DNA of 64,000 nt from Enterobacter sp. SA187. GTDB taxonomy: Bacteria > Pseudomonadota > Gammaproteobacteria > Enterobacterales > Enterobacteriaceae. Below the pieces are notes generated by a model. That model worked only from the letters and a program-made list of their open reading frames with translations, searched no databases and had not been told where the DNA came from. Positions 8,097 to 16,370 of the stretch are shown here, piece by piece. Position 1 is the stretch's first letter, and every line of letters begins with the position of its first letter. A program made the translations under genes and the position numbers. Where the stretch lies: assembly GCF_001888805.2 (NCBI RefSeq), contig NZ_CP019113.1, positions 1,612,001 through 1,676,000 on the forward strand. The letters run 5' to 3'.

Positions 8097-9880
8097 GATA
8101 CATCTCCCGGGGCAAGACGGACAATAATGGAATCAGGCGGCAGATCCGCCGCCGGGGAGCGCCAGACATAGATGGTCTCGCCGGGTTGATCCGGCAGCGG
8201 CTGGTGCCGGTCGCTGATATTGAGCGCCATGGAGAGCGTACCCTGCGGGAAGCGCCAGCTGACGGCGAGATAACCTTCAGCCGTCTCCACCACCTTACCG
8301 CTGTTGCCGCCCGCCGTTGCCAGCAGCGGGACAATATACTGCTTACGCACATCCAGCAGCGCCTGGGTAAAGGCCAGCCACTCCTCGCCTTCCGGCGTGT
8401 CCAGCTTCTGCCAGTCAAGTTTTGAACGGGCAAAGGTCTGCTCCGCATTAGGATCCGGCACGCTTTCGCCTTCATGACCCGCATGGCCTTCAAACTCTTT
8501 CGCGCGGCCTTCCCGCACCGCTTTCGCCAGATCGCCATGGAAATCGGTGAAGAACAGGAACGGCCTGGTTTCGCCGTACTCTTCCCCCATAAACAGCAGC
8601 GGGATATGCGGCGATAACAGCAGCATCGCCAGCAGCACGCGGGTGCGCTCTGCGCCCGCCAGGGAAATCAGACGGTCGCCCTGGGCGCGGTTGCCGGTCT
8701 GGTCATGATTCTGGATGAAATCCACAAAGGCGGTCGGCGGCTGGTCGGTACTTTTCACGCCGCGCGGCTCGCCGGACTGCACCGAAACTTCACCCTGATA
8801 GGCAAAGCCTTCCGCCAGCGTACGCGCCACCAGCTTTTCCGGCTCGCGGGCAAAATCCTGGTAATAGGCGTGGGTTTCGCCGGTGGCGAAGACGTGCACG
8901 GCATTGTGGAAATCATCGTTCCATTCGCCGGTAAACAGCGGCACCGAACCGTCTTTTTCGCGCGGATGCAGGAAGGTGACGTTACGGCAGTCTTCCGTGG
9001 TCAGATGCACTGGCCGATCGGTGATGCGCTTGCGGATGCGTTCGGCGATCTCAATCAGCAGATGTTTCTCTGAGGTATCTTCGATCTGATCGATGGCGTC
9101 AAAGCGCAGGCCGTCGAGGTTGTACTCTTCCAGCCAGTAGAGCGGCGCTTCCAGCATATAGCGGCGGGCAGCGTCCACATCATAGGCGATGCCTGCGCCC
9201 CAGGGCGTATGGCGCTCTTTATGGAAGAACTCCGGCGACAGCAGCGGCAGATAGTTGCCTTCCGGCCCGAAATGGTTAAGCACAATATCCAGCACCACCG
9301 ACAGCCCGTGGCCGTGGGCGGCGTCGATAAAGGCCTTGAAATCGTCCGGCGAACCATAGGCCGCATGGGGGGCGTACAGCAGCACGCCGTCATAGCCCCA
9401 GCCGCGGTTGCCGCCAAACTGCGAGACGGGCAGCACTTCGATCATGGTGATGCCGGTTTGCGCGAGGTACGGCAGTTTGTCGATGGCGGCGCGGAAAGTG
9501 CCCTCCGGCGTAAAGGTGCCGATGTGCATTTCGTACACCACGCTTTCTTCCCATGCCCGGCCCTGCCAGTCGGTGTTCTGCCAGGCATAGTGTGCCGGAT
9601 CGACGACCAGCGACGGGCCGTTCACATCGGCTTTTTGCGCGCGGGAGGCGGGATCCGGCACCGCCATGCCGTCAGGCAGCACATACTGGTATTCCGCGCC
9701 CGGCGCGACGCCCGGCACCGTCAGTTCAAACCAGCCGTCGCCCACCGCGTTCATTTCTTTGTCTTCCCCGGCAAGCCGGAGCATTACCCTCGGGTGACCG
9801 GAAGCCCACAGACGAAAACGCACGCCATTGGCCTCTGTGTATTCGGCCCCCCAACTCTTCGTAAAGGTCCTGGACGACAT
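8093..9880 (-). CDS. treZ: Maltooligosyltrehalose trehalohydrolase TreZ
   Basis: GH13_10 hydrolase, 595 aa, releasing free trehalose from maltooligosyltrehalose. An N-terminal CBM48/E-set domain (about 1-100, RFRLWASGHPRVMLRLAG) is followed by the barrel with VVLDIVLNHFGPEGNYL, LDGLRFDAIDQI (nucleophile Asp) and HLTTEDCRNVTFL (general acid Glu). A later conserved block is FIQNHDQTGNRAQG, the TreZ hallmark. The ATG at 9880 has GGGGTAA a few bases upstream. It is the first gene of treZ-treY-treX; the promoter must lie in 9881-10123, shared divergently with aidB. This cluster is absent from E. coli K-12 at the rlmB-aidB junction. Confidence 0.97.
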   Translation of the reverse strand: MSSRTFTKSWGAEYTEANGVRFRLWASGHPRVMLRLAGEDKEMNAVGDGWFELTVPGVAPGAEYQYVLPDGMAVPDPASRAQKADVNGPSLVVDPAHYAWQNTDWQGRAWEESVVYEMHIGTFTPEGTFRAAIDKLPYLAQTGITMIEVLPVSQFGGNRGWGYDGVLLYAPHAAYGSPDDFKAFIDAAHGHGLSVVLDIVLNHFGPEGNYLPLLSPEFFHKERHTPWGAGIAYDVDAARRYMLEAPLYWLEEYNLDGLRFDAIDQIEDTSEKHLLIEIAERIRKRITDRPVHLTTEDCRNVTFLHPREKDGSVPLFTGEWNDDFHNAVHVFATGETHAYYQDFAREPEKLVARTLAEGFAYQGEVSVQSGEPRGVKSTDQPPTAFVDFIQNHDQTGNRAQGDRLISLAGAERTRVLLAMLLLSPHIPLLFMGEEYGETRPFLFFTDFHGDLAKAVREGRAKEFEGHAGHEGESVPDPNAEQTFARSKLDWQKLDTPEGEEWLAFTQALLDVRKQYIVPLLATAGGNSGKVVETAEGYLAVSWRFPQGTLSMALNISDRHQPLPDQPGETIYVWRSPAADLPPDSIIVRLAPGDVS

Positions 9881-10123
9881 ACAATTACCCCGTATAGCTC
9901 ATCAGTGAGCACAGAATTGATGTGCAATGGTCACGTTCCCCACAGCAGTTGCAAATCAATCATAGTTCAGATACGGCAACTGAAAGGGCTTCTGATAAAG
10001 AAGAGATCCGGGCGGTCGGGCGGCGTCTGTGGGGGCGGATGGCGCTTTTGTGATAAAGCTCCGGACCAAAAACCTTACCGCTATCCATACTTACCGGCGA
10101 TGCCAATGAAGGAGGGACACAGA

Positions 10124-11743
10124 ATGCGCTGGCAAACCCACACCGTTTTTAATCAGCCGTTGCCGCTCAATAACAGCAATCTTTTTCTTTCAGACGCCTC
10201 GCTGCGTGACGCCGTGGCCCGTGAAGGCGCGGGCTGGGACACCGAGCTGCTGGCAAGTATCGGTCAACAACTGGGCACGGCGGAGTCTCTTGAACTGGGG
10301 CGTTTAGCTAACGTTAACCCACCCGAACTGCTGCGCTATGACGCCACCGGCGAGCGTCTGGACGATGTACGTTGCCACCCGGCCTGGCACCTGCTGATGC
10401 AGGGGCTGTGCGCCAACCGGGTACATAATCTGGCGTGGGAAGATGAGGCGCGGGCGGGATCGTTCGTCGCCCGCGCGGCGCGCTTTGTGCTGCATGCGCA
10501 GGTGGAGGCGGGCACCCTTTGCCCGGTAACCATGACCTTTGCCGCCACGCCGCTGCTGCAACAGACGCTGCCCGCGCCGTTTCGCGACTGGTTAAAACCG
10601 CTGTTAAGCGATCGCTACGATCCGCATGTCTTACCCGGCGCGCAAAAACGCGGCCTGTTGATCGGCATGGGAATGACGGAAAAGCAGGGCGGATCCGACG
10701 TGCTGAGCAATACCACGCGGGCGGAAAAAAGCGGTGATGTTTACCGGCTGGTGGGCCATAAATGGTTTTTCTCGGTGCCGCAAAGTGATGCGCATCTGGT
10801 GCTGGCGCAGGCCAGCGGCGGTCTGTCCTGCTTCTTCGTGCCGCGTTTTCTGCCGGACGGCACGCGCAACGGCGTACGCCTTGAGCGGCTGAAAGACAAG
10901 CTCGGCAACCGCTCGAACGCCAGCAGCGAAGTGGAATTCCATGACGCCTGCGGCTGGCTGCTGGGCGAGGAGGGGGACGGCGTACGGCAGATACTCAAGA
11001 TGGGCGGACTGACGCGCGTTGACTGCGCGCTGGGCAGCCACGGCCTGATGCGCCGCGCCTTTTCCGTGGCGCTCTATCATGCGCACCAGCGCCAGGCGTT
11101 CGGCAAAAATCTGGTCGAGCAGCCGCTGATGCGTGACGTGCTCAGCCGGATGGCGTTACAGCTGGAAGGGCAGACCGCGTTTCTGTTCCATCTGGCGGGC
11201 GCGCTGGATCACCGCACCGATCCCGAGGCGGCGCTGTGGGCGCGACTGTTCACGCCGGTGGCGAAATTCGCCGTCTGTAAGGCAGGTATTCCTTTTGTGG
11301 CGGAAGCGATGGAAGTGCTTGGCGGCATTGGTTATTGCGAGGAGAGTGAACTGCCGCGCCTGTACCGCGAAATGCCGGTCAACAGCATCTGGGAAGGTTC
11401 CGGGAATATCATGTGTCTGGACGTGCTGCGCGTGCTTGCAAAACAGCATGGCGTAATGGATCTGCTGACGCAGGCGTTCGGCGAGGTGAAGGGCCAGGAT
11501 CGGCATTACGACCGCGCCTGGCGGCAGTTGCAGCGGCTGCTGCGCAAACCTCAGGAAGCCCGGGCCCGGGAGATCGCGCAACAGCTTTACCGGCTGGCGG
11601 CCGGGGCGCAGATGCTGCGCCACGCATCGCCGCCGCTGGCGCAGGCCTGGTGTCAGATGATGCTGGATACCCGTGGCGGCGCGCTGATAAACGAGCAGGT
11701 GCAGAATCACCTGCTGTCGCGCGCCACGGGCGGCGTGGGTTAA
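10124..11743 (+). CDS. aidB: Isovaleryl-CoA dehydrogenase-like DNA alkylation response protein AidB
   Basis: FAD-binding acyl-CoA dehydrogenase homologue of the Ada adaptive response, 539 aa. It matches E. coli AidB almost throughout, e.g. MRWQTHTVFNQPLPLNNSN, the FAD-binding region MTFAATPLL and GMGMTEKQGGSDV, and the C-terminal IGYCEESELPRLYREMPVNSIWEGSG. AidB binds DNA through its C-terminal domain and is thought to protect or inactivate alkylating agents; the physiological reaction is unsettled. The ATG at 10124 is preceded by AAGGAGGGA. The frame stays open back to 9209, but that part is antisense to treZ. Its TAA overlaps the stop of the opposing chemoreceptor gene in TTAA (11740-11743). 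Confidence 0.97.
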   Translation: MRWQTHTVFNQPLPLNNSNLFLSDASLRDAVAREGAGWDTELLASIGQQLGTAESLELGRLANVNPPELLRYDATGERLDDVRCHPAWHLLMQGLCANRVHNLAWEDEARAGSFVARAARFVLHAQVEAGTLCPVTMTFAATPLLQQTLPAPFRDWLKPLLSDRYDPHVLPGAQKRGLLIGMGMTEKQGGSDVLSNTTRAEKSGDVYRLVGHKWFFSVPQSDAHLVLAQASGGLSCFFVPRFLPDGTRNGVRLERLKDKLGNRSNASSEVEFHDACGWLLGEEGDGVRQILKMGGLTRVDCALGSHGLMRRAFSVALYHAHQRQAFGKNLVEQPLMRDVLSRMALQLEGQTAFLFHLAGALDHRTDPEAALWARLFTPVAKFAVCKAGIPFVAEAMEVLGGIGYCEESELPRLYREMPVNSIWEGSGNIMCLDVLRVLAKQHGVMDLLTQAFGEVKGQDRHYDRAWRQLQRLLRKPQEARAREIAQQLYRLAAGAQMLRHASPPLAQAWCQMMLDTRGGALINEQVQNHLLSRATGGVG

Positions 11744-13665
11744 AGGCGGAACAGGCTGACCAGCTGACTCAGATGGCTGCCTTTTTCCCGCAGCGTGCGG
11801 GCAATATCTTCACTGCGTGATGCACGATCGGCGGTGATGTGCGTGGCTTCGCCAATGTGCGTCATCGCCAGATTCACCTGGCCGATACCGGCAGACTGTT
11901 CACGTGAGGCGTGGTTAATCTCGGTCACCAGCTGATTAATGTTGCCCATATGATCGATGATCGCCGACATCGCCTTCTGCGTCTGTTCCGACAGGGCGTG
12001 GCCTTCCGACACTTTCGCCAGCGTATCGGCGATCAGCTCCTCGATCTCTTTCACCGCCTGCGCACTGCGCGCCGCCAGCGCCCGCACTTCCTGCGCCACC
12101 ACGGCGAACCCTTTGCCATGCTCGCCTGCCCGCGCCGCTTCCACGGCGGCGTTCAGCGCCAGAATGTTGGTCTGGAAGGCAATGGATTCAATGACCTGAG
12201 TAATGGCGGCGATACGCTGGGAGGCGTCACGAATATCATTCATGGTCGCCACCGCGCGGCTGACGGTCTGGCCGCCCTGCTGTACAGCGCCGGAGGTGTC
12301 ATGCACCAGACGCTGGGTCTGATCCATGTTTTCCGCGGTTTGCTGTACCGTGGCCGCCAGCTGTTCCATGCTGGCGGAGGTTTCTTCCACGCTGCTGGCC
12401 TGCTTGTTGATCTGCTCGGTGATCTCTCCGCTGTCGGCAGCCAGGGTGGTGGTGCCCTGATTAATCTCACCTGCGGCTTCGCGTACCTGATGCACCATGT
12501 TTTGCAGACCGTGACCGATGCCGTTAATGGCCTCGATCAGCTGGCCCACTTCATCCTTGCTTTTCACTGCCAGCGTGGCGCGTAAATCACCCGAGGCATA
12601 GTGCTGCGCCAGCTGAATAACATCCCGCAGCGGGCGGGTCAGCCAGCGGCGGATGATCACCACAAAGAGCGCGGCAAACAGCAGCGAGATCACCACTCCG
12701 GCGATCAGGAACTGATTGCGCATGGTGTTCACATCGCGCAGCAGCACGGCTTTGTCCACTTCTCCGACAATCGTCCAGTTCCAGCCGGGCAGGGCGATCC
12801 ACGACATCATCCGCGTACGGCCATCAGCGTCGGTGCGCGCCAGCGTGCCGGACTCACTGCCGAGCAGCGCTTTCTGCGTGGCGTCATCCCACTGCGGGCG
12901 CTTGCCTTCTTCACGCGGATGGAACAGGTAATTGCCATAATTTTTACCGGCGTTGCGATCCAGCACGTAGAAATGTCCGCTCTCGCCGAGACGACGTTGC
13001 AGGATCTTATCGCGCATGATGCCCCAGGAACGGCTGATATCCACGCCGACGAAGAGAATGGCGATGATATTGCCGCTGGCGTCTTTTACCGGCTGATACT
13101 GGGTGATATAGCGTTTGCCGAACAGCAATGCCAGGCCGCGATAGGCCTCGCCGCGCATGACGGGAGCCAGCGCCGGGCTGGCGCTGTCCAGCTTCGTGCC
13201 GATGGCGCGATCGCCGTTTTCTTTACGCAGCGAGGTCGCCACGCGCACGAAATCATCGCCGCTGCGCACGAACAGCGTCGCAATAGCGCCGGTACGGTTC
13301 AGAAAATCGTCCGGTACGGCATTATTTTCGTGCAGCTCAATTTCGCCGCCTTTTAGCAGCGGCACCGTTATGCCCTGAATAGTACGGGTTTGCGTGGTAT
13401 CCACGCTGATCGGCTGCGGAATAAAACTGGTGAATAAACGCGTGTAGCTCTCAACTTCTTCACTGAGGCTGGTATTGAACATCTCGACCATATCCACTAC
13501 ACCGGTGGACTGACTGTGAAGATCTTCAACGGCGAGGGTTTCGAGCTGTTGGCTGGCGTTACGACTCATCAGGAAGGTGAACAACAGGAAAAGCACAGCA
13601 ACGCTCACGCCTGTCATCAGAGAAAGCCTGGTGCCCAGACCGGCATGGCGAAAAGACGCGTTCAT
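11740..13665 (-). CDS. Methyl-accepting chemotaxis protein with Cache sensor domain
   Basis: Transmembrane chemoreceptor, 641 aa. TM1 is at about residues 14-33. The periplasmic part (34-318) has Cache_3/Cache_2 features (LFVRSGDDFVRVATSLRKENG and ASGNIIAILFVGVDISRSWG, then HFYVLDRNAGKNYGNYLFHP). TM2 is at about 319-338 and is followed by a HAMP domain. The signalling hairpin carries the invariant tip IAFQTNILALNAAVEAARAGE. There is no C-terminal NWETF pentapeptide, so it probably depends on other receptors for CheR/CheB adaptation. The ATG at 13665 is preferred over a TTG at 13701, because the TTG falls inside a sigma-28 -10 element and has no Shine-Dalgarno. Ligand unknown. It is inserted between aidB and yjfN relative to E. 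coli. Confidence 0.93.
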   Translation of the reverse strand: MNASFRHAGLGTRLSLMTGVSVAVLFLLFTFLMSRNASQQLETLAVEDLHSQSTGVVDMVEMFNTSLSEEVESYTRLFTSFIPQPISVDTTQTRTIQGITVPLLKGGEIELHENNAVPDDFLNRTGAIATLFVRSGDDFVRVATSLRKENGDRAIGTKLDSASPALAPVMRGEAYRGLALLFGKRYITQYQPVKDASGNIIAILFVGVDISRSWGIMRDKILQRRLGESGHFYVLDRNAGKNYGNYLFHPREEGKRPQWDDATQKALLGSESGTLARTDADGRTRMMSWIALPGWNWTIVGEVDKAVLLRDVNTMRNQFLIAGVVISLLFAALFVVIIRRWLTRPLRDVIQLAQHYASGDLRATLAVKSKDEVGQLIEAINGIGHGLQNMVHQVREAAGEINQGTTTLAADSGEITEQINKQASSVEETSASMEQLAATVQQTAENMDQTQRLVHDTSGAVQQGGQTVSRAVATMNDIRDASQRIAAITQVIESIAFQTNILALNAAVEAARAGEHGKGFAVVAQEVRALAARSAQAVKEIEELIADTLAKVSEGHALSEQTQKAMSAIIDHMGNINQLVTEINHASREQSAGIGQVNLAMTHIGEATHITADRASRSEDIARTLREKGSHLSQLVSLFRL

Positions 13666-13697
13666 AAAATATCCATTGATCGAAAGGTGTGCGTCGT

Positions 13698-13724
13698 TCA
13701 ACGGCAGCTACGCGCTAATATTTA
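13698..13724 (-). promoter_or_regulatory. Candidate sigma-28 (FliA) promoter of the Cache chemoreceptor
   Basis: On the minus strand TAAA (13721-13724) is followed after exactly 15 bp by GCCGTTGA (13698-13705), 6 of 8 matches to GCCGATAA. It sits about 33 bp upstream of the chosen ATG and has the same architecture as the promoters of the other two chemoreceptors in the window. Confidence 0.65.
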
Positions 13725-13784
13725 GTGAATCTATGTAACAAAAAGTAACAAGAAATTATTGACTTAGTAACAGTAGGGTAATTA

Positions 13785-13823
13785 AAAACCAACAAAAAGA
13801 AAAGCCACCATTAAAGGTGGCTT
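13785..13823 (-). terminator. Rho-independent terminator after yjfN
   Basis: AAGCCACC / GGTGGCTT stem with a 6-base loop (13802-13823), followed on the minus strand by a T-rich run TTTTCTTTTTG. It lies just past the yjfN stop. Confidence 0.85.
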
Positions 13824-13830
13824 CGGAGAG

Positions 13831-14106
13831 CTAGGCATAAAGTATGGCCTGCACGCGCCAGTTATCGGCCCGTCGATCCTCCTGCATCGCAATAATGCGA
13901 TACCAGGACGCGCCCTGCTCATCCGCCTTAAAGGCGATGACCCGTTCCACATCCTGTGCACTGCCATAAACATTATTTACTGAGATCAGGCCGATTTCAT
14001 TAAGCCCGGTGACGCAATCGGCACTGGCGAATTCGGCGGACTGCGCCGTTGTGCTCACTAAACCCAGTGAGAGCAGCAGCGTGGTTAAGGCAAGCGATCG
14101 TTTCAT
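13831..14106 (-). CDS. yjfN: YjfN, DUF1471 periplasmic protein (DegP protease activator)
   Basis: Small secreted protein of the YhcN/BhsA (DUF1471) family, 91 aa. A signal peptide (about 1-23, MKRSLALTTLLLSLGLVSTTAQS, cleaved near AQSA) precedes a compact DUF1471 domain ending WYRIIAMQEDRRADNWRVQAILYA. The sequence ECVTGL-like core (ADCVTGLNEIGLISVNN) matches E. coli YjfN, which has been reported to activate the DegP protease. It lies 152 bp downstream of bsmA, another DUF1471 gene on the same strand, and ends at its own terminator. Assignment to YjfN is firm; the activator role is from E. coli work and is not visible here. Confidence 0.93.
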   Translation of the reverse strand: MKRSLALTTLLLSLGLVSTTAQSAEFASADCVTGLNEIGLISVNNVYGSAQDVERVIAFKADEQGASWYRIIAMQEDRRADNWRVQAILYA

Positions 14107-14258
14107 TTGTCAGCTCCATTTAACGTTACCCTGAGTCATGGCAGGGCAATCCATCGCGTATAAATCCTCTCCCTTGCCGAAGCATCGAATTTATTGTGCA
14201 CAGGAATACGTCTAAAGGTGCAAAGCAGTGTAAATCAACCTTAAAAAACAATGCGCCG

Positions 14259-14588
14259 TTACTGACGATACAAAATGGCCTGTGAATACCACTGGCCGGT
14301 AAAAACAGTATCGTCATTGAGAAGAATGACGTAATAATCCGCTTTAGCTGCGGCGGCTTTGGCTTTGATTTCCGCCTCCGCATCCATCGGAGAGCCTTTA
14401 ACCATCACGCTGATGGTGCCTAAACGCTGTAAACCTTCAGTCTGATTGCGGCTGATCTCCTGCGGCTCACTCTTCGCCGGAGGCGGGGGCTGCGGTGTAC
14501 CCTGTAATGCGCTACAGCCGCTCAGTAATAATGCCAGTACAACAGGGGCGAACCGGCTCATTGTTGTTTCTCGTTTCCTGATTGGCAT
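14259..14588 (-). CDS. bsmA: BsmA (YjfO), DUF1471 biofilm/peroxide-response lipoprotein
   Basis: Outer-membrane-type lipoprotein of 109 aa. A signal sequence ends in the lipobox LLSGC (cysteine at about residue 25), followed by a proline-rich linker and a DUF1471 domain ending TGQWYSQAILYRQ. BsmA is linked in E. coli to biofilm maturation and stress response. Two starts are possible: ATG 14588 has GAGGA at an ideal 7-8 bp, and ATG 14561 would give the shorter MSRFAPVVLALLLSGC. I prefer 14588 for its ribosome-binding site and because it gives the family length. Confidence 0.92.
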   Translation of the reverse strand: MPIRKRETTMSRFAPVVLALLLSGCSALQGTPQPPPPAKSEPQEISRNQTEGLQRLGTISVMVKGSPMDAEAEIKAKAAAAKADYYVILLNDDTVFTGQWYSQAILYRQ

Positions 14589-14774
14589 AGTGTAGTTCCT
14601 CGTGAATTTCCCTTTGGGGGAATGTTCCCGAAATGTTATCTGAAACGTGATTTTTGACTAAAAATCACCCGAAAGCGTAATGGACGTCTCACCATTATGG
14701 CAAAACATCGTCGATCGTGGTTTGTGTGACGTCACCCTGCGTGGCATATCGGCAAAATAAAGCAGGAGAGCCTG

Positions 14775-15497
14775 ATGATTGAACTGGAAACGCGGCAGTT
14801 TGCCGGCATTGAAACCCTTCACGCCACGCCTGCCGGACAGCGCGCTCAGCCGCTGCCGACGGTGGTGTTTTACCACGGCTTTAGCTCATCGAAACTGGTG
14901 TACAGCTATTTTGCCGTCGCGCTGGCGCAGGCGGGCATAAGGGTGGTGATGCCGGACGCGCGGGATCACGGCGCGCGCTTTAACGGCGACGCCACGGCGC
15001 GGCTCGGACAGTTCTGGCAGATCCTGCACAGCAATTTACGGGAGTTTGACCCGCTGCAAAGGGCGCTTTACGACGCCGGGCTGATTAAGGATGCCCGGCT
15101 GGCGGTGGGCGGCGCGTCGATGGGCGGCATGACGGCGCTGGGCATCATGACGCGGCATCCGGAAGTGAAATGCGTCGCCAGCCTGATGGGATCCGGCTAT
15201 TTTACGACCCTTGCCCGCACGCTGTTCCCGCCTGCGGATCTGCAACAGGCCGTAGCGCCGCTTACCGACTGGGAAGTTTCCCGGCATTTACCCCGTCTGG
15301 CAGACCGGCCCCTGCTGCTGTGGCACGGCGAGGAGGACGACGTCGTTCCGGCAGTCGAAACCTGGCGATTACAGCAGGCGCTGACGCAGGCCGGGCTGGA
15401 TCAGCAGCTAACCTGCGTATGGGAAGCAGGGGTGAAACATCGCATTACGCCCGTTGCGCTGGACGCTACCGTCGATTTCTTCCGCGCGCACCTTTAA
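14775..15497 (+). CDS. yjfP: Esterase YjfP, alpha/beta hydrolase
   Basis: Cytoplasmic alpha/beta-hydrolase of 240 aa (E. coli YjfP 249 aa) with carboxylesterase activity on short acyl esters. The oxyanion region FYHGFSSSKLVYSYFA, nucleophile elbow GGASMGGM, catalytic Asp in LLLWHGEEDDVVPA and His in VKHRITP are all in place. The deletion relative to E. coli falls after LFPPADLQQAVAPL, in the lid region. Start ATG 14775 has AGCAGGAGAG upstream. The 3' end overlaps the convergent ulaR stop by 4 bp (15494-15497), as tight as in E. coli. Confidence 0.95.
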   Translation: MIELETRQFAGIETLHATPAGQRAQPLPTVVFYHGFSSSKLVYSYFAVALAQAGIRVVMPDARDHGARFNGDATARLGQFWQILHSNLREFDPLQRALYDAGLIKDARLAVGGASMGGMTALGIMTRHPEVKCVASLMGSGYFTTLARTLFPPADLQQAVAPLTDWEVSRHLPRLADRPLLLWHGEEDDVVPAVETWRLQQALTQAGLDQQLTCVWEAGVKHRITPVALDATVDFFRAHL

Positions 15498-16249
15498 ACG
15501 CACATCACCTGCACGCCCTGGCTCTCAAGCTGTCTGATGATGTCAGGGTTGGCCTGTTTGCCGGTGATCACCATGTCGATTTGATCGGCGCGGCTGAACA
15601 GCATCCCGGCACGTTCGCCCACTTTGCTGCTGTCCACCAGCACCACCAGCTTTCCGACCACGTTCAGCATTTTCTGCTCCGCCATGGCGGTCAGCATATC
15701 CGTTTTGTACAGCCCGTCGGCGGCCAGGCCTTTTCCGCTGGTGAACATCCAGTGTCCGGCATAGAGGCTGTTTTCACTGCCCTGGGGACTGAGGGTGATG
15801 GCCTGGCTTTTGTTGTACTGCCCGCCCATGATCACCACGCTTTCGTGCTCCTGATCGATCAGGTAATTCGCCAGCGGCAGGTAATTAGTAATGATTTGCA
15901 CCGGCTTGCCGCACATTTCGCGGCCCAGTAAAAAAGCGGTGGAGCCACAGTTGATCACCACGCTCTCCCCCGGATTGACCAGTTGCGACGCGGCTTTGGC
16001 GATACGTACTTTCTCATCAAGATTTTGCGCCTGATGAATGTTCATCGGCGTCCAGCGCGGGCGCTGCTGGCTGATGGCCTCGGCACCGTTGCGCACCTTT
16101 TTCAGCTTGCCGCTCTCGTCGAGCTTGTTGATGTCCCGGCGCGCGGTGGCAGGGGAGACATCCAGCCGCGCCATCACCTGCTCGACGGTGATAAAACCCG
16201 TCTGCGCCAGTAGTTCCAGCAGAATTTGATGTCGTTGCGCTTCTGTCAT
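15494..16249 (-). CDS. ulaR: L-ascorbate utilisation repressor UlaR (DeoR family)
   Basis: DeoR-type repressor of the ula regulon, 251 aa, same length as E. coli UlaR. The N-terminal winged helix (about 1-56) includes the recognition segment VSPATARRDINKLDESG. The effector domain (about 75-251) has the DeoR sugar-phosphate signature VINCGSTAFLLGREM and SGKGLAADGLYKTD. L-ascorbate-6-phosphate releases UlaR from DNA in E. coli. It is encoded downstream of ulaG on the same strand, separated by a terminator-like palindrome, and acts on the 17436-17782 intergenic region. Confidence 0.98.
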   Translation of the reverse strand: MTEAQRHQILLELLAQTGFITVEQVMARLDVSPATARRDINKLDESGKLKKVRNGAEAISQQRPRWTPMNIHQAQNLDEKVRIAKAASQLVNPGESVVINCGSTAFLLGREMCGKPVQIITNYLPLANYLIDQEHESVVIMGGQYNKSQAITLSPQGSENSLYAGHWMFTSGKGLAADGLYKTDMLTAMAEQKMLNVVGKLVVLVDSSKVGERAGMLFSRADQIDMVITGKQANPDIIRQLESQGVQVMCV

Positions 16250-16315
16250 GAGCTATTCCGATTGGTGATGATTTTTTTAGATGATATTTGAAATAGCCTG
16301 CGATTACTAAGCGTT

Positions 16316-16352
16316 AATAAAAAAATGCCGGCCCGGCAGCACAGGCCGCCGG
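16316..16352 (-). terminator. Rho-independent terminator after ulaG
   Basis: A GC-rich imperfect palindrome (GCCGGCCCGGC ... GGCCGCCGG on the plus strand) is followed in the minus direction by a run of seven T residues. It separates ulaG from ulaR and should reduce read-through. Confidence 0.7.
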
Positions 16353-16370
16353 ACGCGAAACCTGTGGCGA

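Noticed and set aside
9209..10123. N-terminal extension of AidB to 844 aa
   Set aside because: The extension is antisense to treZ and then intergenic; the ATG at 10124 has AAGGAGGGA and gives the family length.
13666..13701. TTG start adding 12 residues to the Cache chemoreceptor
   Set aside because: No Shine-Dalgarno, and the codon lies in the -10 element of the sigma-28 promoter.
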